DNA of 6,850 bases, taken from positions 1-6,850 of the forward strand of contig JAFOTA010000100.1 of assembly GCA_017421145.1 (NCBI GenBank). Reading direction: 5' to 3'. This document shows, one piece after another, positions 1-6,044 of this stretch. Source of the DNA: Treponema sp. Its GTDB lineage: Bacteria > Spirochaetota > Spirochaetia > Treponematales > Treponemataceae. The position numbers and the translations under genes were made by a program. The notes beneath the pieces are model-generated. The model saw nothing but the letters and a program-made list of their open reading frames with translations, ran no database searches and was not told the origin of the DNA. The number at the start of each line of letters is the position of its first letter. The stretch's first letter is position 1.

Positions 1-872
1 AACTCTCCGTCAAGATCAGCCTGCAGATAATATCCGCCGCCGAAAACATTTCCGCTTATGCTTGCAGTGAATTGATCCATGAATTCTTTCGTTCTGTGGC
101 CATAAGGATTTTGATACACTATTTCAGCCGCAAAAAAAAGTTTCGGTGAAAGCCTGGATTTTGAAAACGGCTCCCCGGATTCAAGCGACTCGATTTTTTC
201 ACCGGAAAGTCCTCCGCCCAAGTCAAAGCTCAGAGAATCCACGGATGATTTTTCACAGCCGAGCTTGCGTCCAGTCAAAATGGAATTGAGTCCCCCGACG
301 GGATTGAACAAAGCACCGAGCAATGGGTGTATTCTTGCACCTTCGTTTCCGAGCCTGTACAAAACTTCTCCGACAACGGCACCTGAAAAAGTAGTCGTAA
401 TAAAATCATTAAGCGAATTGTTTCCGGCCTCTATGCAGTTTTCCCACAAAAAAGAACCGGCCGCGGTCATCAGAAAAGACTGCCAGAAATTCAGCCCGTT
501 GCTTCTTGCCGCAGTAAAATACATGTTTCCGAAATACGGATGTGCCGCCTGATTTCTCAAAAACGAACTTGTGTCCCAGAGCCACGGCGACGTAAGATTT
601 TTCCACATGATTTCAGGATTTATTTTTTTCCACGACTGATCCAAAATCAACGTGCAGAAATTATAGACGCAGAGATTCGTAACGACTATTTCAGCCCCTG
701 CCGTAAAATAATTTTTCCATCCGGCATCGCTAAAGAATAGAAGATTTTTTTCATTCCCGGATTTTTCCAAAACATTTTCTTCGGAAACATCAGGATTTTT
801 TTCATCAGCAAAAACTGCCGTGCTCTGAAAAAGGATTAACGCAATCAGCACGAAAATAACAAGTCTCTTCAT
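1..872 (-). CDS. Secreted DUF3943 domain protein, C-terminus beyond the left edge
   Basis: Reading leftward from the ATG at 872-870, 290 codons are open to the window edge, so the gene is partial at its 3' end. Residues 1-22 form a clear signal peptide (MKR, a hydrophobic stretch, then VFA before D23), so the product is exported. The segment at about residues 107-173 matches the DUF3943 family pattern as I remember it: NQxxHPYFGNMYFTAARSNG, then a tryptophan-rich helix, SFLWEN, an SLNDF loop and a GAVVGEVLYRL helix. Family members are thought to be envelope or outer-membrane-associated, but no biochemical role is established. After about residue 240 alternating hydrophobic/polar stretches suggest beta strands, possibly a barrel. 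An in-frame stop five codons upstream leaves this ATG as the first start. No good Shine-Dalgarno site precedes it, so translation may depend on the upstream cotH-like transcript. The domain assignment is fairly sure and the function unknown. Confidence 0.85.
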   Translation of the reverse strand, partial: MKRLVIFVLIALILFQSTAVFADEKNPDVSEENVLEKSGNEKNLLFFSDAGWKNYFTAGAEIVVTNLCVYNFCTLILDQSWKKINPEIMWKNLTSPWLWDTSSFLRNQAAHPYFGNMYFTAARSNGLNFWQSFLMTAAGSFLWENCIEAGNNSLNDFITTTFSGAVVGEVLYRLGNEGARIHPLLGALFNPVGGLNSILTGRKLGCEKSSVDSLSFDLGGGLSGEKIESLESGEPFSKSRLSPKLFFAAEIVYQNPYGHRTKEFMDQFTASISGNVFGGGYYLQADLDGE

Positions 873-901
873 AACACGGCAATCTTACCATAATATCAAG
901 C

Positions 902-924
902 CCTTCCGCAACACAAGCGAAAGG
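902..924 (-). terminator. Candidate hairpin after the CotH-like gene, no T-run
   Basis: Two 8-base arms (902-909 and 917-924) around a 7-base loop sit 10 bases past the CotH-like stop codon. In the minus-strand transcript all eight positions pair, one as U-G; in the plus-strand sense the same position is a C/A mismatch, which favours a role in leftward RNA. No run of T follows, so this is either a weak or factor-assisted terminator or a processing/stability hairpin between two co-transcribed genes. Confidence 0.35.
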
Positions 925-933
925 ACTAGAAAA

Positions 934-2520
934 CTAATTCGTCGTCATTCCAGTTATGATTGTATCAACGGCAGAGAATCTACCGGCTAGCCATTCTTTC
1001 AAATAAGCAGCAGAAGCCGACTGTGATTCTGAAGCCGCAATTTTTGAAGCATTGCACAGTTCATCGTTTCCGCTCGGGTTCCCCCATTTTTCACGGTCCG
1101 CGTTAAATGATGCCTGGTAGACAGAGTTAGAATTTTCGTCTATGAACCGGGTCAATTCCGGAAGAACATTTTTGCTCTTCACACCGGCCCATGAAGTTTT
1201 TACCATATCCTGGAACCATGCCTGTCTGACAAAAATTACCATCCATGGATTTGCTTTCTCACGCGCCCCTGTGCACTGAGTATTCGTCTGGCAAAGTCCG
1301 GCAAACATTTCGTTTATAGTTCTCATGTTAGTCTTGCTTGAGATTTCATTTGAAATGTCAGCGATGCAAAAACTTTTGTTTCCCATCGTGGAGTCAAAAT
1401 CCCACGGCGCACTGAAAGTAAGCTTGCGTCTGTTGTTTTCTGAAAAATCAATGCTCATAAAGAAACTGGAACCGGGCAGATCAGGATCACAGACAAGCTC
1501 ATTGAAAACGTATGTGTCCGCAAGCGAATCAATATCTATGACTTCCTTGACGCAGTTCTTGCATTTTTCATTGTCGTTCGCACCTGTTATGTCCGTCCAT
1601 TCGACCAGCTCATACGATGAATTGAACTTGTAATACCTTTTATTGTTGACCGCCTCGTAGCAGATTTTCCAGACATTGTTCATGTAGTCAGAAATGAAGT
1701 CGTGCTGGGCAACATTGGTTATGTCACTTTTGATTGTATAACCGCTTACAGGATTTACAAGCTGATTTCCCGCATAATCCCTTATGGTACCAAGATAATC
1801 AATTTCAAATTTTTCATTTACCGCTTCGGAATTATAGTAGTGGTCAAATTCAATCAGATAACCGATGTCGGTATTGGTCGCATTCTTTTCTGGTTCTGTA
1901 AGTCCAAGCCTCTTTGCTTCCTGCTGCTCGGCAAGAAGATACACACCCATATATGTGCCGTTGACTTCTACTTCAACAAGCTTGCAGTCGCTTGCATAAC
2001 CTGAGAAAAGTTTTCTATACATCTCAAGCCCGACCGCATCACGTAAAAACGAAGCGTCCTTATAAACAGCAAGAAGCACCCAGTTTTTGAATTTCTTATT
2101 TCTGTTAAGACCGAGCATTGACTGCTTGCTATCAAATTTAATTCTGAGGGATTTTTTGTCATAATCCGTTGTCCAGTTTCCACGAACTTTCACCTGGCCG
2201 GTTCCTATCAGATTGCCGTCTCCGTCTTTTATCTCACATTTCTCATACCAAGGATTCGGAGCGTCTTTTTTGGGGTACTCACCCCAACCTGCCTCATACC
2301 ATTCCCTGTAACTGTCCGTGACAACTTTTGCAATCGGTTCAAGGACAAAATTCATGTTGCCGTTGTTTTCCGTCGATGTAATCTTTATGCGCGGAAAATT
2401 AACGCTAGAACTTGGAGACGGTGTTACCTCCTGCTCACATGACGTTATCCCGAACAAACCGAAAATGCAAAACACAAAAAACAAGCCTAAACTTCTTCCC
2501 ATCCGCATAACATTTTTCAT
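934..2520 (-). CDS. CotH-kinase-family lipoprotein, 528 aa
   Basis: Probable surface or periplasmic lipoprotein with a CotH domain, an atypical protein-kinase fold that phosphorylates secreted proteins in Bacillus spore coats; the substrate here is unknown. Residues 1-28 are a lipoprotein signal with lipobox ITSC (lipidated C28), followed by a Ser/Pro-rich linker. Family motifs appear in order: VRGNW at 112-116 with the basic KKSLRIKF strand after it, KNWVLLAVYKDASFLRD at 145-161, VNGTYMGVYLLAEQQ at 186-200, and the acidic PWDFDSTMGN motif at 372-381, whose aspartates are expected to bind metal/ATP. The remaining C-terminus (about 400-528) is helical and not assigned. I chose ATG 2520 because AAGGAG lies five bases upstream and it places the signal peptide at the N-terminus; an in-frame GTG at 2583 would add 21 polar residues before it. 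It is transcribed divergently from the sensor kinase and precedes the DUF3943 gene by 61 bp. The fold is confident; kinase activity is inferred. Confidence 0.88.
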   Translation of the reverse strand: MKNVMRMGRSLGLFFVFCIFGLFGITSCEQEVTPSPSSSVNFPRIKITSTENNGNMNFVLEPIAKVVTDSYREWYEAGWGEYPKKDAPNPWYEKCEIKDGDGNLIGTGQVKVRGNWTTDYDKKSLRIKFDSKQSMLGLNRNKKFKNWVLLAVYKDASFLRDAVGLEMYRKLFSGYASDCKLVEVEVNGTYMGVYLLAEQQEAKRLGLTEPEKNATNTDIGYLIEFDHYYNSEAVNEKFEIDYLGTIRDYAGNQLVNPVSGYTIKSDITNVAQHDFISDYMNNVWKICYEAVNNKRYYKFNSSYELVEWTDITGANDNEKCKNCVKEVIDIDSLADTYVFNELVCDPDLPGSSFFMSIDFSENNRRKLTFSAPWDFDSTMGNKSFCIADISNEISSKTNMRTINEMFAGLCQTNTQCTGAREKANPWMVIFVRQAWFQDMVKTSWAGVKSKNVLPELTRFIDENSNSVYQASFNADREKWGNPSGNDELCNASKIAASESQSASAAYLKEWLAGRFSAVDTIITGMTTN

Positions 2521-2525
2521 AATTT

Positions 2526-2531
2526 CTCCTT
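2526..2531 (-). promoter_or_regulatory. Ribosome binding site of the CotH-like gene
   Basis: AAGGAG on the minus strand, five bases before ATG 2520. It decides the start against the upstream GTG at 2583, which has no comparable site. Confidence 0.8.
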
Positions 2532-2583
2532 TTGTCGATATTGATATTTTGGGCTTCCGATTTTTACCCTGCAATAAAGACAC

Positions 2584-2612
2584 ATTTTATTGTCACACGG
2601 CTTTTCTGCAAA
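2584..2612 (-). promoter_or_regulatory. Candidate sigma70-type promoter for the CotH-like gene
   Basis: On the minus strand a -35-like TTTGCA (2607-2612) is separated by 17 bases from TAAAAT (2584-2589), which matches the -10 consensus at five of six positions. Transcription would start near 2577 and give a leader of about 57 nt carrying the ribosome binding site. The -35 box is weak, which would fit a promoter needing an activator bound at the inverted repeat 13 bases upstream. Assigned by eye. Confidence 0.45.
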
Positions 2613-2625
2613 AAATACAGAGTTG

Positions 2626-2658
2626 AACTCACAATTTTTGACCGGAACATTGTGAGTT
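2626..2658. promoter_or_regulatory. Perfect 10-bp inverted repeat, candidate shared operator
   Basis: AACTCACAAT (2626-2635) and its exact reverse complement ATTGTGAGTT (2649-2658) flank a 13-base spacer; the arm starts are 23 bp apart, about two helical turns. The right arm touches the TTGACA box of the rightward promoter and the left arm ends 14 bases from the leftward -35 box. This is the expected position for an operator controlling both directions. The neighbouring LuxR-type response regulator is the natural candidate binder, but nothing in the sequence proves it. It is not a terminator: no gene ends here and no T-run follows the right arm. Confidence 0.6.
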
Positions 2659-2685
2659 TGACACTCTATTTTATTATTGCACAAT
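2658..2685 (+). promoter_or_regulatory. Candidate promoter of the two-component/ABC operon
   Basis: A perfect -35 TTGACA (2658-2663) is followed after 16 bases by CACAAT (2680-2685), four of six matches to the -10 consensus. The start point would fall near 2692, only about 10 bases before the kinase ATG. The -35 box overlaps the last base of the inverted repeat, so a protein bound there would probably touch or block polymerase. Confidence 0.45.
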
Positions 2686-2701
2686 GATGTAAAATAAAAT
2701 T

Positions 2702-4369
2702 ATGATTAGGGTCAGAACGCTTTTTATAATGATTATTTTTCTCTTGGTCAGTCCGATCGCTTTTACGCTGGAATACGATCCTGCTGTTCATGAAGAGGCG
2801 TGGAATCAGCAGAAGGAATCTTTTACCGACTCGCACGTATTCGGCTGTGTTGGGAACGAAGACAATTCACTGTTTTTGCTTCTGACCAATTCCCTGAATC
2901 ATGGCTGGCGTTCAAGGATATGGGCTTTTATCATCGGAGAATTCAACAAGGACAACAGCATTCACCTTATCTGGGAAAAAGCTCTCGCAGGAGGAGACGT
3001 AAGAAGTCTGGTTTTTAGTCCATACTCAAAGAAATTTTACTTTACAGCTTCATGGGAAAATCCGGAAGATCCTGAACACGAGTCAGCAGGATTATGGGTG
3101 GCCTCACAAACTGGAAGGGACTGGAATCCTGTCGATCTTTATCATCAGCATCTGGGAACGGGTATCTCTTTTCTCGCAGTAAACAAAACCGGAGTGTGGA
3201 TGCTTCGGGATGTCTATGATCACGAGAATAACATAAAATGGCCGGCGAGCGTCATATACCAAGTGGAGGACACAAACGGCGCGTATTACTGCATGGAAAA
3301 AAAATCTACGAAAGACGCTTCATTCCATTCATTTTGGAAATGGGAAAACCCAAGAAAAGAAATCACCGACAAATCCATTGTCCACGAACATGAGCAGAAT
3401 TTCCGCTGGACTGATTATACACTTTTGATTTGCGATCAGGATGAAAAATCATGGTGGGTCTACGACTGCACAGCAGACAAGGCAACAAAATTTCCAAGCC
3501 TCGCACTTGCACAGGAAGAAGCCCGCAACATCGATGACGTTTACAATTCCCAAGAAGTGAATGAGCCCCCCCGCACACCTGCATATCAGATTGTATTGAT
3601 TGTCATAACCATAATCAGCTTGGTCTCTATGCTGATATTTGCATTCCTTATGATTTTAAATAAACGCCGCCAGAAACAAAAGGAAGCCACAAGTCTTATT
3701 GAGCACAACAAAATGGTTTTTGACATTCAGGAAAAAGAGCGCGCAAAAATCAGCAGGGACATACATGACTCTGTAGTCCAGGACATCCGGGTGCTGAGAC
3801 TTGAAACAGAAAACCTCACCGTGGATAAAAATTTCAAACAGCAGCAGACAAAAATAGAAGACATTGCCACCGAATGTATCATCAAGCTCAGGAACATCTG
3901 TTACAACCTAACTCCGGCGGAACTTGCAATCCACACAAAGGGCGATTCATCCAAGCAGGAACTCATATCGATAATCAATACGCTCATACAGCAGTTCAGT
4001 ATGCGCTCACACATTCCATGCGCGTTCAAAGTGGACGAAGACTTCAATTATCCGGTGCTGGAAAAAGAAGAAACGCAAAATCTTTTCCGGGTGATTCAGG
4101 AGGCTCTTACAAATATTGAAAAACATTCCTACGCAACCCAGGCTTCCATCTTTATAAAAAATGAGGGCAACTCCATTATGATTTACATAACCGATGACGG
4201 CATAGGATGCAAGTCGGAAGATTTGAATGCGAAACTAAAAAGCAAAGAGCACATGGGTCTGCGCACGATGAAGGACAGAATGGAATTAATAGGCGGTTCC
4301 ATAGAATTTTTTACATCACAGAACGACGGAATGGAAATCAAACTCAAATTGCCGCTGAGGAATGAGTGA
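2702..4369 (+). CDS. Membrane sensor histidine kinase, HisKA_3 (NarL/LiaS/DesK) class, 555 aa
   Basis: Sensor that autophosphorylates on histidine and passes the phosphate to the regulator encoded next. Residues 1 to about 20 are a signal peptide. About 21-293 form an extracytoplasmic region rich in Trp, Tyr and beta-prone segments that I cannot assign to a family; its repeated strand-like blocks would suit a beta-propeller-like fold, as a guess. One membrane helix spans about 295-319, followed by a basic KRRQKQK stop and a short coiled linker. The DHp helix carries the ERAKISRDIHDSVVQ motif with phosphoacceptor H355; D356 and Q360 are the residues linked to phosphatase activity in this class. 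The ATPase domain has the N box QEALTNIEKH (466-475), G1 DDGIG (498-502) and G2 HMGLR (517-521), so it looks intact. The stop codon overlaps the regulator's start by one base, implying translational coupling. No Shine-Dalgarno site precedes the ATG. The ligand is unknown. Confidence 0.93.
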   Translation: MIRVRTLFIMIIFLLVSPIAFTLEYDPAVHEEAWNQQKESFTDSHVFGCVGNEDNSLFLLLTNSLNHGWRSRIWAFIIGEFNKDNSIHLIWEKALAGGDVRSLVFSPYSKKFYFTASWENPEDPEHESAGLWVASQTGRDWNPVDLYHQHLGTGISFLAVNKTGVWMLRDVYDHENNIKWPASVIYQVEDTNGAYYCMEKKSTKDASFHSFWKWENPRKEITDKSIVHEHEQNFRWTDYTLLICDQDEKSWWVYDCTADKATKFPSLALAQEEARNIDDVYNSQEVNEPPRTPAYQIVLIVITIISLVSMLIFAFLMILNKRRQKQKEATSLIEHNKMVFDIQEKERAKISRDIHDSVVQDIRVLRLETENLTVDKNFKQQQTKIEDIATECIIKLRNICYNLTPAELAIHTKGDSSKQELISIINTLIQQFSMRSHIPCAFKVDEDFNYPVLEKEETQNLFRVIQEALTNIEKHSYATQASIFIKNEGNSIMIYITDDGIGCKSEDLNAKLKSKEHMGLRTMKDRMELIGGSIEFFTSQNDGMEIKLKLPLRNE

Positions 4370-5001
4370 TGAAAAATATCGTTTATATTGTTGATGACCA
4401 CAACATGGTTCGTAACGGTCTCAAGGCATGGCTAGAAAATCATACCGCCTGGCGTGTTCCAAAAGATTTCGCATCTTCAAAAGAATGTCTCGACTGTCTG
4501 GAATGTATGAGCAAAATGCAGGAGACAAAAGAAGATCCGCTTTTCCCGGAAATCATAATCGTGGATGTACAGCTGATAAAAGAAACTGGTTTTGCACTCG
4601 TAAAACAGATGACGGAGAAATGGCCTGAAATAAAATGCGTGATGTATTCAATGTATGACACCACGGGATTTGTGCTTCAGGCAAAAGATTCGGGAGCGAA
4701 AGGATACATCTCGAAAGTCGCAAAAGAAGAGGAGCTTCTACACTGCCTTGAAGTCGTACAGAACGGTGGAACATATCTTGAAGAATACATGCAGGAAGCA
4801 CAGAACAAGGTTGATTCAATCATTTCCATCCTCACAAAGCAGGAGCGAAACATTTTTGAAGCACTGCTGCAGAATAAAACCAACAGGCAGATTTGCGATG
4901 AGTTTTTCCTTTCATCCCGAACCGTAGAAAACTACACCAGCCGCTTATACGCAAAAGTCGGAGTAAAAAACCGGGAAGAGCTTGCAGAAAAATTCAAGTA
5001 A
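4369..5001 (+). CDS. NarL/LuxR-family response regulator, 210 aa
   Basis: DNA-binding partner of the kinase just upstream. The receiver domain (about 1-130) has the acidic pair D9/D10, phosphoacceptor D66 in IIIVDVQ, switch residue S94 and the conserved lysine K116 in GYISK. The LuxR-type helix-turn-helix covers about 155-209, with the recognition region LSSRTVENYTSRLYAKVGV and NREEL at the end, typical of NarL-type activators. D66 lies roughly 12 residues later than the usual position near 54; the extra length falls in the segment after beta2 (about 36-59, rich in Cys, Met and Lys). ATG 4369 overlaps the kinase TGA by one base and has GAGG (4357-4360) eight bases before it; a GTG one codon earlier is possible but less likely. 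Likely targets are its own operon promoter, the divergent CotH-like gene, or the ABC genes downstream (inference). Confidence 0.94.
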   Translation: MKNIVYIVDDHNMVRNGLKAWLENHTAWRVPKDFASSKECLDCLECMSKMQETKEDPLFPEIIIVDVQLIKETGFALVKQMTEKWPEIKCVMYSMYDTTGFVLQAKDSGAKGYISKVAKEEELLHCLEVVQNGGTYLEEYMQEAQNKVDSIISILTKQERNIFEALLQNKTNRQICDEFFLSSRTVENYTSRLYAKVGVKNREELAEKFK

Positions 5002-5041
5002 GTGCATTTGGCACAAGCACGCAGATTACGCTATATCTCAT

Positions 5042-5073
5042 TTGACAAAAATCAGTATATATGCCAGTATAAA
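5042..5073 (+). promoter_or_regulatory. Weak candidate promoter ahead of the ABC genes
   Basis: The 194-nt gap between regulator and ATPase contains a perfect TTGACA (5042-5047) and a TATAAA (5068-5073), but the spacing is 20 bases, longer than the usual 16-18. A CAGTATA heptamer occurs twice here (5053-5059 and 5065-5071), 12 bp apart, and could be a binding-site pair. No convincing terminator follows the regulator, so the ABC genes may be read from the upstream promoter, from this one, or both. Confidence 0.3.
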
Positions 5074-5185
5074 TCTTATAAAGTCTCATCCGCATCTGGA
5101 AAACAACTTAAAGCAGCTATGCCCTAAAATCGCCATAGTAAATTCTCATTTCAAGCTTTTTTTTATTTGCTGAGTGAACATTATT

Positions 5186-5190
5186 GGAGG
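5186..5190 (+). promoter_or_regulatory. Ribosome binding site deciding the ABC ATPase start
   Basis: GGAGG with five bases to ATG 5196. The neighbouring ATG 5193 would leave only two bases, and an in-frame TTG at 5184 would place the start on top of this site, so both are less likely. Confidence 0.8.
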
Positions 5191-5195
5191 ACATG

Positions 5196-6041
5196 ATGAT
5201 AAAATGTGAAGAAGTTCATAAAAGTTTTTCCGGAAAAAAAGTTCTCACGGGCATAAATTTCGACATCCCCGCCGGAAAGATATTCGGACTGCTCGGACCT
5301 TCAGGAGCAGGAAAAACAACGCTTATAAAAATTCTTACGGGTCAGCTGAAATTTGAAAGCGGCATCGTGACCGTCATGGGTAAAAACGTCGAGAAGCTTT
5401 CAGGTGAAGACAAAAAGAAAATCGGAATCATGATGGATCAGTTCGGAGTTTATGAAAGGCTTTCATGCGTGGACAATCTGAAAATATTTGCGGACATCTA
5501 CGGAGTGAACCATTCAAAAATTAAAGATGCATTGAATATGGTCGGACTTAGAGACTCTATGAACAAGTCTGCGTCAAACCTTTCAAAAGGAATGCGCGTC
5601 AGGCTTTGTCTTGCAAGGGTGTTCATGCATTCTCCCGACATAATTTTTCTGGATGAACCGACAAGCGGATTGGATCCACAGACGATGAGGAAAATCCACA
5701 AATTGATAATGGACAAAAAAAATTCAGGAAGTACAATTTTTCTTACCACGCACAACATGGAAGAAGCGTCCGCTCTTTGCGACACGGTAGCTCTTTTAAA
5801 TGAAGGAGTAATTGTCGAAAGCGGTTCTCCGAAAGAAATATGCAGGCGATACAATCATCAGAAAAAAATAAAGATTCATCTTGTTTCCGGCGAAGATTTG
5901 GAATTACCGCATGAAAGCCAATCTGCAAAAAAAATATCAGAACTTTTTGAAAGCAATCAGATTGAAACGATTCATTCTTCAGAACCGACATTGGAAACAG
6001 TTTTTCTCGAACTGACCGGAAGAAAACTTCAGGAGGATTAG
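5196..6041 (+). CDS. ABC transporter ATP-binding protein, ABC-2 exporter type, 281 aa
   Basis: Cytoplasmic ATPase that would power the permease encoded next. All core motifs are present in order: Walker A GPSGAGKT (34-41), Q-loop Q82, signature LSKGM (129-133, the variant seen in NatA/drug-exporter-like ATPases in place of LSGGQ), Walker B IIFLDE (149-154), D-loop SGLD (157-160) and switch H186 in LTTHNMEE. After about residue 215 a short C-terminal extension ends with a PTLETVFLELTGR motif, common in ATPases of multidrug or Na+/peptide ABC-2 exporters. The substrate cannot be told from the sequence. The permease start lies three bases after the stop and its ribosome binding site, AGGAGG, is inside the last codons of this gene, indicating coupled translation. 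With the permease frameshifted, this ATPase may lack a functional partner in the sequenced cell. Confidence 0.94.
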   Translation: MIKCEEVHKSFSGKKVLTGINFDIPAGKIFGLLGPSGAGKTTLIKILTGQLKFESGIVTVMGKNVEKLSGEDKKKIGIMMDQFGVYERLSCVDNLKIFADIYGVNHSKIKDALNMVGLRDSMNKSASNLSKGMRVRLCLARVFMHSPDIIFLDEPTSGLDPQTMRKIHKLIMDKKNSGSTIFLTTHNMEEASALCDTVALLNEGVIVESGSPKEICRRYNHQKKIKIHLVSGEDLELPHESQSAKKISELFESNQIETIHSSEPTLETVFLELTGRKLQED

Positions 6042-6044
6042 AAA

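Noticed and set aside
872..891. Small upstream ORF overlapping the DUF3943 start on the minus strand
   Set aside because: A 28-codon out-of-frame ORF with a distant GGAAGG; no protein features and no need for it.
2521..2583. GTG at 2583 as start of the CotH-like gene
   Set aside because: It adds 21 polar residues in front of a clean lipoprotein signal and has no ribosome binding site; ATG 2520 has AAGGAG at ideal spacing.
2579..2686. Loose direct repeat of GACAC...TTTTATT...CACA in the divergent region
   Set aside because: The copies need gaps to align and the shared parts are mostly promoter-like AT sequence.
5002..5014. Hairpin GTGC/GCAC after the regulator as a terminator
   Set aside because: Only four base pairs and no T-run after it.
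5117..5138. CTATG/CATAG inverted repeat in the regulator-ATPase gap
   Set aside because: Five pairs around a 12-base loop in AT-rich DNA is near chance level.
5184..5195. TTG 5184 or ATG 5193 as start of the ABC ATPase
   Set aside because: Both overlap or crowd the GGAGG at 5186-5190; ATG 5196 has workable spacing.
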